Shown: in pieces, positions 50,975-59,114 of the stretch
Position numbering within the stretch: position 1 is the stretch's first letter
How the letters are laid out: each line of letters starts with the position of its first letter
NCBI RefSeq assembly: GCF_000964225.1
Contig: NZ_BAMZ01000022.1
Coordinates: forward strand, 33,003-97,002
DNA length: 64,000 nt
Direction: 5' to 3'
Origin: Acetobacter syzygii
GTDB lineage: Bacteria > Pseudomonadota > Alphaproteobacteria > Acetobacterales > Acetobacteraceae
The notes under the pieces: generated by a model
Told to the model about the DNA's origin: nothing
What the model saw: the letters and a program-made list of their open reading frames with translations, nothing else
Databases searched by the model: none
Made by a program: the position numbers and the translations under genes

Positions 50975-51027
50975 GGCAGGCGGCTTCTGCCAGCCTGCCC
51001 TACCTCCCCCCTGCCTTGGTGGGGGAG
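50975..51027. terminator. Hairpins between convergent SDR and LysR genes
   Basis: GGCAGGC/GCCTGCC (50975-50981 with 50993-50999) and CTCCCCC/GGGGGAG (51004-51010 with 51021-51027) lie between the converging genes. No T run; probable separators. Confidence 0.45.
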
Positions 51028-51044
51028 AGCGCTGCCAGTGTTGC

Positions 51045-51917
51045 TCAGGTATTTATGGGAACATCCGCAGTTTGTAAGGTCTGGGCAATACAGGCATACA
51101 GCGCATCGGTCAGGATCCCTGTTTTATGGGAGGCATGGTGGCACGCCATGGCCAGTTTGGGCAGAGATGGCAGCCCGGTCCGTAACGAAATAATTTGAAG
51201 ATCATCCGGCACTGCGCTGCTGATCATGGCCGCCATGGCCAGCCCCGAACGCAGGATTCCCATAAGCGCGCATGTGTTTTCGGTCATGTACTGGATGTGG
51301 TACGAAATATTCTGCTGGCTTAGCACCCGAATGGCGGCCTCATGCTCGCGTGCTGTACTTTCCGAAATTGCCAGAGGAATAGGACGATCAAGAGAAACCT
51401 GAAAATCCGGAGCGGCCACCCAGACCAGCTTTTCCTTTTTCAGGCAGGCCATATGGCTTTCGTAATAATAGCTGCATAAAATAATATCGAGCTGGTTGTT
51501 CTTGTAAAGTTCCAGTAACCGGGGCGAAGGGGCACAGGTAATATTGAGCCTGACTGTTGGATGTGTCTGGGCATACAGCCTGAGCACATTGGGCAGAATG
51601 GACAGCCCAAAATCATCCGGGCAGCCAAAGCTGACCTCCCCCGTAATATCCTGATCCGTTACATCCAGCAAAGCGCGGTCATGCAGTTGCAGCAGGTTGC
51701 GGGCATAGACCATAAACCGCTGCCCTTTGGCCGTAGGCATAACTCCGCGGCCATTACGGATAAGAAGAGAGCACCCGGTAATCTTCTCAAGTTTCTGTAT
51801 TTGCATACTTAATGCGGACTGGGTGCGTCCAATATATTCTGCCGCCACACTGAATGACCCGAAGTCTACCACAGCGCAAAATGACCGTACAACATCGATG
51901 TCAAGATTGTAACGCAT
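51045..51917 (-). CDS. LysR-family regulator
   Basis: The 290-residue product has a LysR winged helix (FCAVVDFGSFSVAAEYIGRT, QSALSMQIQKLEKITGCSLL) and an effector domain starting GEVSFGCPDDFGLSILPNVL. The CPDDFG wording recurs in LysR proteins next to amino-acid or sulfonate genes. It is divergent from the APC permease and probably controls the permease-receptor-aminotransferase cluster. I use the ATG at 51917; a TTG nine bases upstream is possible. Confidence 0.86.
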   Translation of the reverse strand: MRYNLDIDVVRSFCAVVDFGSFSVAAEYIGRTQSALSMQIQKLEKITGCSLLIRNGRGVMPTAKGQRFMVYARNLLQLHDRALLDVTDQDITGEVSFGCPDDFGLSILPNVLRLYAQTHPTVRLNITCAPSPRLLELYKNNQLDIILCSYYYESHMACLKKEKLVWVAAPDFQVSLDRPIPLAISESTAREHEAAIRVLSQQNISYHIQYMTENTCALMGILRSGLAMAAMISSAVPDDLQIISLRTGLPSLPKLAMACHHASHKTGILTDALYACIAQTLQTADVPINT

Positions 51918-51919
51918 CC

Positions 51920-51992
51920 GAATCAAAAATCCTTATCGTCTATATCTAAATTATTCATTTCTATCTTGGGTGTCTATTTGTTATTTTGATTC
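51920..51992. promoter_or_regulatory. Divergent LysR/permease control region with dyad
   Basis: GAATCAAAA (51920-51928) is repeated inverted as TTTTGATTC (51984-51992), 55 bases apart, between the two divergent starts. The AT-rich centre probably holds both promoters. Confidence 0.4.
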
Positions 51993-52022
51993 CGGAACGA
52001 TGTTGTCGTGAAAGGAATCAGA

Positions 52023-53438
52023 ATGAGCCCAGCCAGCCAGAAAGACCTTGATACGGCTGCACGGGCCACATTGAAGACTCGCCACATGAGCATGATCGCC
52101 ATGGGGGGCGTTATTGGGGCGGGGCTGTTTGTAAGCACCTCCTCAACCATTCATATCGCCGGTCCTGCCATCCTTGTTGCCTATCTGGTGGATGGCCTGC
52201 TGGTGTTCCTGCTGATGAGAATGCTTGGCGAGCTCTCCCTTAACGGGAGCGCAAAGGGGAACTTTGTTCACCATATCCGCCGGGTTTTTGGTCCGTTCAT
52301 GGCTTTTATGGTCGGGTGGTCCTACTGGCTTTACTGGATTGTAACCGCAACCGTGGAGGCCGTGGCCGCATCGGCCATTCTGGCGCCCATCACGCATTTG
52401 TCACCCGTTGCGGTCGTCATGATCTGCGTTGTGGTCATGACCCTGACCAACCTTATTTCGGTCAGGAGCTTTGGCGAGGCCGAATTCTGGCTCTCGTGTA
52501 TCAAAATCACCACCATTATTGCCTTTATGGTGGTGGGCACCATTTTTCTTGTTGTTGGCTATCGCGGAACATCCATTGCACATTTGTGGCAGCACGGCGG
52601 GTTCTCGCCCAATGGCTGGCGCGATGTGGCTGCTATTCTTCCTGCGGTGATGTTCACATTCGCCGGTGCTGAAATTGCAACCGTAGCCGCCTGCGAAACA
52701 GATGATCCCGCCCGTTCCGTTACGGTCGCGGTCAAAACCGTGGCATTGCGTATTCTGGTTTTTTATGTGGGTGGTCTGTTCTTTGTCCTGTGCATGTTGC
52801 AGTGGGACAAGATCGACCTCAACAGCTCTCCGTTCCTGCAATCCCTCGGGCATATCGGCATTAACGGTCTGACTGGTACCATGACGGTTGTTGTGTGTTC
52901 AGCCGTTCTGTCCTCCCTGAACTCCTCCATTTACGTTACATCGCGCGTACTGGCGGATCTTTCGGTTCATGGGGAGGGACCGTCACAATGGCGGAAGCAC
53001 TGGCGGGGCGTGCCTGTTGCCGCCGTGCTGGCAGGGGGGGCAAGCACCCTGCTTTTTTCCGTGATTGCTGTCGGTTTTAACAGCAGCTTTCTCTACTTTC
53101 TTATCAATGCGTCTGGTGCGGTCCTGCTGTTCAACTATCTGGTTATCGCACTTGCACACATACGCCAGCGCAATGCCCTGCAACAGAAAGGTCGCAAGAT
53201 CTCCCTGCATGTCTGGCTTTTTCCCTATCTTTCCTGGTCTGTCGTGGCGGCGGTGCTGCTTATCTTTATCATGATGGCCCTCTCCCCCTCCACCCGTGTG
53301 CAAATCCTGTGCAGCATGGCCACCCTTGCAGTGCTTGCACTGTTTGGCATCTGCAACCTCAGGCTGCGGCACAGGCAGACTCAGTCCTCCCTTCCACCGG
53401 CACAGGCTCAGGGCATCCCGCCAGAGCACGCTATATAA
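52023..53438 (+). CDS. APC-family amino-acid permease
   Basis: The 471-residue product has twelve membrane helices with the AAT signatures: MSMIAMGGVIGAGLFVSTSS in helix 1 (GxIGxGLF), GNFVHHIRRVFGPFMAF, and FAGAEIATVAACETDDPARS around helix 6. The R-H-M-S-M-I-A-M-G-G start is typical of the GABA/D-Ser/Ala/Gly permease group. An amino compound such as taurine, beta-alanine or another non-protein amino acid is the likely cargo given the neighbours. The ATG at 52023 follows AAAGGA. Confidence 0.85.
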   Translation: MSPASQKDLDTAARATLKTRHMSMIAMGGVIGAGLFVSTSSTIHIAGPAILVAYLVDGLLVFLLMRMLGELSLNGSAKGNFVHHIRRVFGPFMAFMVGWSYWLYWIVTATVEAVAASAILAPITHLSPVAVVMICVVVMTLTNLISVRSFGEAEFWLSCIKITTIIAFMVVGTIFLVVGYRGTSIAHLWQHGGFSPNGWRDVAAILPAVMFTFAGAEIATVAACETDDPARSVTVAVKTVALRILVFYVGGLFFVLCMLQWDKIDLNSSPFLQSLGHIGINGLTGTMTVVVCSAVLSSLNSSIYVTSRVLADLSVHGEGPSQWRKHWRGVPVAAVLAGGASTLLFSVIAVGFNSSFLYFLINASGAVLLFNYLVIALAHIRQRNALQQKGRKISLHVWLFPYLSWSVVAAVLLIFIMMALSPSTRVQILCSMATLAVLALFGICNLRLRHRQTQSSLPPAQAQGIPPEHAI

Positions 53439-53448
53439 GGATTGGCAT

Positions 53449-55935
53449 ATGAGCACAAAATCCATAGTGATGCGTGGTCTTTTAATCACGACAGCACTGT
53501 TCCCAGCCAGTGCATGGGCCGCCACCAAAGAGGCAGCCCACACGCACAAACGGCTTGGAACGGTCAGCCACCCCGCCACGGCTACGCCTACGACCAAACC
53601 TGCTCTTGCGGTCAAGCACAAACCGCGCTCATCAGCCAGCCTGCAAGCAAAGGGGGAGGAGTTGTCGGTTTCCACCCGCCGCCGTGTGCGCGGGACCGAA
53701 GTGGTTGTCGGCAGAGCCCTGCTGGAAAAGCAGGTACCCGGCACCAACCCGCTCAAGGCCCTTGCGCAAATGCCCGGCGTTGCCTTCCAGTCGGATGACC
53801 CGCAGGGTGTGGATACCTACTCGGTCAACCTGTATATGCACGGCTTCTCCCAAAGTGAAATCGGGATGACGCTGGACGGTATGCCTTTGGGTGAACCTGT
53901 TTACCGTAACTACAACGGCCTTAACCCTGTTGCCGCCATTTCCTCCGAAAACGTGGAACGTCTGGATGTTACGCAAAGTGCTGGTGCGGAATCCGTTGCC
54001 AGCACCAACAACCTTGGTGGGTCCATTAACTACGTCAGCCGCACACCCTCTGCCAAAAGAGGCGGTACATTGCTGCAAACATTTGGCAGCAACAACATGT
54101 GGCATACGTTTGCCCGGTTTGACAGCGGCGAGCTGAACAGCTCCGGCACCAAGTTCTTTACGTCCTACATGCGCAACGAAACCGATAAGTGGAAGGGCGG
54201 TAGCGACCAGTTCATGCAGCAGGTCAACGCCAAGCTGGTCCAGCCTATTGGCCAGCAAAGCAAATTCAGCGCCTTTTTTGACTGGGATAACCTGCAACAG
54301 ACCAACTATCAGGACTATTCGCCCTATTGGCTGAAGCATAACGGGCCAATGATTGACAACTTCATTGGCACCAAAAACGGCTGGCGCAATGCCTATAACT
54401 ACGCCATAGGCAAAAATCTGCCCAGCAACATTTACGATGCCCGTGACTCCTCGTACTACGATAGCACGAGCATGGAATACGATCTGTTTGGCGGTATGTC
54501 CTCCGATCTGGTTCTGGCGGACAAACTACATTGGAAAACAACCGTTTACGGGCATGACCAGACCGTTCGCGGCACATATACCAACCCCTATGGCTGCGGT
54601 AGCAACTACAATATTGCCGACCCCACCTACACCAGTTCCGATGCCCAGTACTGCACAAACGACCGGGTCAGCCTGAACGGCAACCCCATGTTTGAACAGA
54701 CCAAACGCCCCAAAATCCACCGTTATGGCATTCTGTCCAGCGTTGAATACAACATTGCCCATAACGACCTGTCCGCCGGTGTATGGTACGAAAACAACAA
54801 ATACATTTCCAACCAGTATGCCTATGCTGTTCCCTTCCCCAATGAAGGCAGCATGTGGGACCAGTACGGCACGCCGCCCACACAGGGCCGTATGCTGTGG
54901 GGCCAGACCTACAACACCAATACATTTACAGCCTTCTTCAGCGACACCTACCACCCGGTCAGCAACGTGGCGCTGCACTTTGGCTTTAAATCCATGCTCA
55001 ACACATCCCGCGTGCAGGAAAACGGTAACTGGGAGCCCTATACGGGCGTAAGCGCCATTACCGGGGGCGAAAGTCTGACAACGGCTTACGCCTTCCTGCC
55101 GCATATCAGCGGGGACTGGCACTTCCTCAAACATCATGAACTGTTCTTTGATGTTTCTGAGAATGCCCATGCCTATTCGGAATCCGGGTACAACCTGACC
55201 GCGTCTGCCATGGCTGTCTCTCAGGCAGCTTATGACTCGGTTAAAAGCACCCTGCGCCCCGAAACAGCCTGGAACTACGCGGTAGGTTACCGTTATATGG
55301 ACCACCTGCTGCAAGGCAGCGTGTACCTGTACCACACGGACTTCCATAACCGTCTGCAACAGATTGTAACCGGCGGCACGCTCAGCAACCTGCTCGCCAC
55401 GGTGCAGAACGTTGGCGGTGTGACCATGAATGGTGTGGATGCGGGCGTAACGCTCACACCCGTAACCGGTCTGGCGATCAGCGGCAGCATCAGCTACAAC
55501 CACGCCACCTACAACAACAACATGACCAGCCAGGGCACTCTTTACCATACCGCTGGCAAGCAGGTCGTGGACTACCCACAGCTTATGTACAAGCTGCGCG
55601 CATCCTACGCATGGCGCAAGGCAGAGGTTTTTGTGGACTCCTCCTTCATGGGGCAGCGCAACTACTCCTACACGGGCGACTACAAGCTCCCCAGCTACTG
55701 GCTGACCAACGCGGGCCTGCGGTATGACCTTGGCAACATCGGCCAGTACCATAAAGGTCTGGATTTTATGAAACACGCTGTTGTTTCTTTTAACGTTTAC
55801 AACATTGCCAACGTCAAATACGCTGCAACTGTTGGGCAGAACGGCTTTCTCATGAGCGACCCACAGGGCCAGAACCAGTCCATCCTGCTTGGTGCCCCCC
55901 GGCAGTTCTTTGGTTCAATCCAGATCGACTTCTAG
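53449..55935 (+). CDS. TonB-dependent receptor, aminotransferase-linked
   Basis: The 828-residue product has a signal peptide (VMRGLLITTALFPASAWA), a TonB-box-like EELSVSTRRR, and a plug with NPLKALAQMPGVAFQSDDPQ, GFSQSEIGMTLDGMPLGEPV and SAGAESVASTNNLGGSINYV. The barrel ends in Phe (FFGSIQIDF). It lacks an STN domain. The GVAFQSDDPQGVDTYSVNLYMHG segment resembles receptors in acetic acid bacteria assigned to iron or organic ligands. It is ten bases from the permease gene and 14 from the aminotransferase gene, so the three act together. Confidence 0.86.
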   Translation: MSTKSIVMRGLLITTALFPASAWAATKEAAHTHKRLGTVSHPATATPTTKPALAVKHKPRSSASLQAKGEELSVSTRRRVRGTEVVVGRALLEKQVPGTNPLKALAQMPGVAFQSDDPQGVDTYSVNLYMHGFSQSEIGMTLDGMPLGEPVYRNYNGLNPVAAISSENVERLDVTQSAGAESVASTNNLGGSINYVSRTPSAKRGGTLLQTFGSNNMWHTFARFDSGELNSSGTKFFTSYMRNETDKWKGGSDQFMQQVNAKLVQPIGQQSKFSAFFDWDNLQQTNYQDYSPYWLKHNGPMIDNFIGTKNGWRNAYNYAIGKNLPSNIYDARDSSYYDSTSMEYDLFGGMSSDLVLADKLHWKTTVYGHDQTVRGTYTNPYGCGSNYNIADPTYTSSDAQYCTNDRVSLNGNPMFEQTKRPKIHRYGILSSVEYNIAHNDLSAGVWYENNKYISNQYAYAVPFPNEGSMWDQYGTPPTQGRMLWGQTYNTNTFTAFFSDTYHPVSNVALHFGFKSMLNTSRVQENGNWEPYTGVSAITGGESLTTAYAFLPHISGDWHFLKHHELFFDVSENAHAYSESGYNLTASAMAVSQAAYDSVKSTLRPETAWNYAVGYRYMDHLLQGSVYLYHTDFHNRLQQIVTGGTLSNLLATVQNVGGVTMNGVDAGVTLTPVTGLAISGSISYNHATYNNNMTSQGTLYHTAGKQVVDYPQLMYKLRASYAWRKAEVFVDSSFMGQRNYSYTGDYKLPSYWLTNAGLRYDLGNIGQYHKGLDFMKHAVVSFNVYNIANVKYAATVGQNGFLMSDPQGQNQSILLGAPRQFFGSIQIDF

Positions 55936-55949
55936 GAACGGCAACAACA

Positions 55950-57329
55950 ATGCTTACGAACACAGACAAGACTTTGGACCACGCAGTACAGGCAGACAGG
56001 CAGCATGTCTGGCACCACCTGACACAGCATAAACCCTTTGAAACCCAGAACCCCTCCATTATGGTGGAGGGTAAGGGAATGCGCCTGTGGGACGCCAACG
56101 GCACCGAGTATCTGGATGCCGTATCGGGCGGGGTGTGGACGGTTAACGTTGGGTACGGGCGGGCAAGCATTGCCAATGCCGTGTGCGAGCAGCTAACCCG
56201 GCTGAACTACTATGCAGGCAGCGGGGGCACTATTCCCGCTGCACTGTTTGCCGAAAAACTGCTGGAAAAAATGCCCGGCCTCAGCCGCGTCTATTATTCC
56301 AACTCCGGTTCGGAGGCGAATGAAAAAGTCTATAAAATGGTGCGCCAGATTTCCGCGCAGCATTATAACGGAAAAAAGTCAAAAATCCTTTACCGGGAAA
56401 GAGACTATCATGGCACAACCATTGCGGCCCTGTCCGCCTGCGGGCAAGCACAGCGCATGGATGGGTATGGCCCGTTCCTTGATGGCTTTGTAGCCGTTCC
56501 CGACTGTCTGGAATACCGCCGCACAGACACATCCCCCGAAAGCTTTGCCGAAATTTCGGTCAAGGCCATAGAAAATGTGATCCTGCGTGAAGGGCCGGAA
56601 ACCATTGGTCTGCTGTGCCTGGAACCCATTACTGCGGGTGGTGGGGTTATTGTTCCCCCCGATGGCTACTGGCCACGGGTTATGGACCTATGCCGCAAAT
56701 ACGATATTCTTTTGCATATTGATGAAGTGGTTTGTGGTTTTGGCCGTACGGGGGAATGGTTTGGCTACCAGAATTATGGTGTACAGCCCGACTTTGTAAC
56801 AATGGCCAAAGGGGTTGCATCGGGCTATGCAGCGATTTCGTGCACCGTCACCACGGAAGCCGTTTTTGAAAAGTTCAAGGCATTCCCCGATGATCCGATG
56901 AATGCATTCCGCGATATTTCCACCTTTGGAGGGTGCACAGCAGGCCCCGCCGCTGCCATAGAAAACCTTGCCATTCTGGAACGCGAAAACCTGCTGGAGA
57001 ACACACGCCAGATGGGGGCCTATCTGGAGCAGAAGCTGCTGGCATTCAAGGACAAGTACGCCATGGTGGGCGATGTCCGTGGTAAGGGTCTGTTCTGGGG
57101 TGTGGAACTGGTACAGGACCGCATGAGTGACAAAACCCCCGTTTCGGAAAAAGTAATTGGGGCTATTGTGGGCCACTGCCGCAGCCAGGGTGTGCTTATT
57201 GGCGCAACCAACAGAAGTCTGCCGGGCTATAACAACACACTGTGCCTTAGCCCTGCGCTTATTGCCACCACCCACGACCTTGACCGCATTACCTCCGCGA
57301 TCGACAAAGCCTTGGAAACAGTCGCTTAA
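55950..57329 (+). CDS. Class III aminotransferase, taurine-pyruvate aminotransferase-like
   Basis: The 459-residue product is a class III PLP aminotransferase: VYYSNSGSEANEKVYKMVRQ, CLEPITAGGGVIVPP, LLHIDEVVCGFGRTGEWFGY and the lysine segment MAKGVASGYAAISCTVTTE. The start HVWHHLTQHKPFE and the FRDISTFGGCTAGPAA block match taurine-pyruvate aminotransferases (Tpa) as I recall them, which make sulfoacetaldehyde and alanine. A beta-alanine or hypotaurine substrate is possible. No sulfoacetaldehyde acetyltransferase lies nearby. It ends the permease-receptor operon before a strong terminator. Confidence 0.78.
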   Translation: MLTNTDKTLDHAVQADRQHVWHHLTQHKPFETQNPSIMVEGKGMRLWDANGTEYLDAVSGGVWTVNVGYGRASIANAVCEQLTRLNYYAGSGGTIPAALFAEKLLEKMPGLSRVYYSNSGSEANEKVYKMVRQISAQHYNGKKSKILYRERDYHGTTIAALSACGQAQRMDGYGPFLDGFVAVPDCLEYRRTDTSPESFAEISVKAIENVILREGPETIGLLCLEPITAGGGVIVPPDGYWPRVMDLCRKYDILLHIDEVVCGFGRTGEWFGYQNYGVQPDFVTMAKGVASGYAAISCTVTTEAVFEKFKAFPDDPMNAFRDISTFGGCTAGPAAAIENLAILERENLLENTRQMGAYLEQKLLAFKDKYAMVGDVRGKGLFWGVELVQDRMSDKTPVSEKVIGAIVGHCRSQGVLIGATNRSLPGYNNTLCLSPALIATTHDLDRITSAIDKALETVA

Positions 57330-57362
57330 GACCGCGACAATACCTTATTGACCAGAACAGCC

Positions 57363-57402
57363 TTAAGGGCAGGAACAGACCTTGTTCCTGCCCTTAATGT
57401 TT
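57363..57402 (+). terminator. Rho-independent terminator of the aminotransferase operon
   Basis: A perfect fifteen-base stem (57363-57377 with 57383-57397, TTAAGGGCAGGAACA) with a five-base loop, followed by TGTTTT. It also faces the convergent Lrp gene. Confidence 0.85.
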
Positions 57403-57417
57403 TAACCTCCGTGCAGG

Positions 57418-57894
57418 TTAAAGGGGCAGAAGCCCACAGTCCTTGACTTCCTTCATTACAAAAAAGGTACGGGCCTGCCGCACACCCGGCAGGGCAATAA
57501 GCTGCTCGGCATGTAGGTTGTTAAAATCCTGCATATCCCGAACGCGTATTTTTAAAAGATAATCAAAATCCCCCGCGACCAGATAACAGTCCAGCACCAT
57601 GGGCATGGATTGAATAGCCTGCTCAAATACCGAAAAACTTTCCGGTGTTGAGCGGTCCAGCACTACGGCAACCTGCACAACTGTTCCCATGCCCACTTTT
57701 TCGGGCTCCAGCCGGGCATGGACGCTTTTTATATACCCTTCATCAAACAAACGCTGCGTGCGCCGGTAACATGTTGCTGCACTCACATTAATCTGCTGCG
57801 CCAGATCCGCATTGGTCAGGCGTCCATCCGCCTGTAACAGACGCAGAATCGCATGGTCGATACGGTCGAGAATCTGTGTGAATTTTTCTTTCAT
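57418..57894 (-). CDS. acdR: Lrp/AsnC-family regulator of ACC deaminase
   Basis: The 158-residue product has an Lrp helix-turn-helix (LTNADLAQQINVSAATCYRR) followed by an RAM ligand domain (VVQVAVVLDRSTPESFSVFE, LDCYLVAGDFDYLLKIRVRD). Many plant-associated bacteria keep an Lrp-like acdR divergent from acdS, where it activates acdS when ACC is present. The arrangement here is the same, with 142 AT-rich bases between, which makes this assignment likely. Confidence 0.9.
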   Translation of the reverse strand: MKEKFTQILDRIDHAILRLLQADGRLTNADLAQQINVSAATCYRRTQRLFDEGYIKSVHARLEPEKVGMGTVVQVAVVLDRSTPESFSVFEQAIQSMPMVLDCYLVAGDFDYLLKIRVRDMQDFNNLHAEQLIALPGVRQARTFFVMKEVKDCGLLPL

Positions 57895-58036
57895 ATTTTT
57901 ATCTCAAAATGGATTATTCGTTCTTTTATATCTTAATTTAACTAAAATATAGTCACAATACCTAAAAATATGAAAGCACATTTCTCAAAATTCAAGATAC
58001 ACAAAATAATCGTCTTGGACGCACAGGAACCGCACA
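57895..58036. promoter_or_regulatory. acdR-acdS divergent control region
   Basis: A 142-base AT-rich region between divergent starts. Lrp-like sites are degenerate and I cannot pick one. GGA lies eight bases before the acdS ATG. Confidence 0.4.
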
Positions 58037-59053
58037 ATGAAACTTGATGCTTTTGAACGCTACCCTCTCACCTTTGGGCCTACGCCCATTGAATTTCTGC
58101 CGCGCCTGAGTGCTGCGCTGGGCGGAAAAGTGGAGATTTACGCCAAACGGGAGGATTGTAATTCCGGCCTTGCCATGGGCGGCAACAAGCTCCGCAAGCT
58201 CGAATACATTGTGCCAGATGCCATACAGGCCGGGGCGGACACGCTTGTTTCCATCGGGGGGGTGCAGTCCAACCATACCCGCATGGTTGCTGCCACGGCA
58301 GCAAAACTCGGCATGAAATGCGTTGTTGTGCAGGAAAGCTGGGTCCCCCACCACGATGCCGTGTATGACCGGGTTGGCAATATTCTGATGACCCGCCTTA
58401 TGGGGGCAGATTCCCGGCTGGTGGACGAAGGGTTTGATATTGGCATTCGCCAGAGTTGGGAAAATGCCATTCAATCGGTCTGGGATGCAGGGGGCGTACC
58501 CTATGCCATTCCGGCGGGGGCATCGGTCCATAAATTTGGCGGTCTGGGGTATGTGGCTTTTGCACAGGAAGTTGCCGAACAGGAAAAAGAACTTGGTTTT
58601 ACGTTTGATTACATCATTGTCTGTGTTGTAACCGGCTCTACCCAGGCCGGGATGATTGTTGGCTTTGCAGATCAGGACCGGGCACACCGCGTTATTGGCA
58701 TTGATGCCTCAGCCACCCCCGAGCAAACCCGTACGCAGGTCAGGCAGATTGTGGACAACACCGCCAGTCTAGTAGAACTTGGCCGCCCCGTGCGCGAGGA
58801 TGAAATTGTTATTCTGGAAGACTACGCCTACCCCGCTTATGGCGTACCATCAGATGAGACAAATGATGCCATTCGTCTGGCTGCCCAGACGGAAGCCATG
58901 ATCACAGACCCGGTGTATGAGGGAAAATCCATGCAGGGACTGATTGATTTAACCAAAAAAGGGTTTTTCCCCGAAGGGTCAAAAGTACTTTACGTGCATC
59001 TGGGTGGCACCCCCGCCATTAACGGGTACAGCTATTACTACCGGAACGGTTAA
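58037..59053 (+). CDS. acdS: 1-aminocyclopropane-1-carboxylate (ACC) deaminase
   Basis: The 338-residue product has the exact length of Pseudomonas AcdS and every diagnostic residue at the same number: the PLP Lys51 ([10 protein letters not shown]), Ser78 (GGVQSNHTR), Tyr294-Glu295 (PVYEGKSM) and Leu322 (VHLGGTP). D-cysteine desulfhydrases have other residues at 295 and 322, so this is a true ACC deaminase by sequence. It cleaves the ethylene precursor ACC to ammonia and 2-oxobutyrate. The enzyme lowers plant ethylene and supplies nitrogen; 2-oxobutyrate can become propionyl-CoA, which the prp operon would consume. Divergent from acdR. Confidence 0.93.
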   Translation: MKLDAFERYPLTFGPTPIEFLPRLSAALGGKVEIYAKREDCNSGLAMGGNKLRKLEYIVPDAIQAGADTLVSIGGVQSNHTRMVAATAAKLGMKCVVVQESWVPHHDAVYDRVGNILMTRLMGADSRLVDEGFDIGIRQSWENAIQSVWDAGGVPYAIPAGASVHKFGGLGYVAFAQEVAEQEKELGFTFDYIIVCVVTGSTQAGMIVGFADQDRAHRVIGIDASATPEQTRTQVRQIVDNTASLVELGRPVREDEIVILEDYAYPAYGVPSDETNDAIRLAAQTEAMITDPVYEGKSMQGLIDLTKKGFFPEGSKVLYVHLGGTPAINGYSYYYRNG

Positions 59054-59081
59054 AAGCTACAAACGCCACGCGCACAAATAC

Positions 59082-59114
59082 CGTGGGGAATACTTAAAAC
59101 AAGCGTTCCCCACG
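59082..59114. terminator. Hairpin between convergent acdS and RND genes
   Basis: CGTGGGGAA (59082-59090) pairs with TTCCCCACG (59106-59114). The stop of the RND gene (59094) is in its loop. No T run, so strength is uncertain. Confidence 0.5.

Noticed and set aside
54526..55776. 416-aa minus-strand ORF
   Set aside because: It is a shadow of the TonB receptor barrel; Val/Gly-rich without signals.
58037..59053. D-cysteine desulfhydrase as the name of this gene
   Set aside because: Glu295 and Leu322, with Ser78, are the ACC deaminase set, and a divergent Lrp gene is present.
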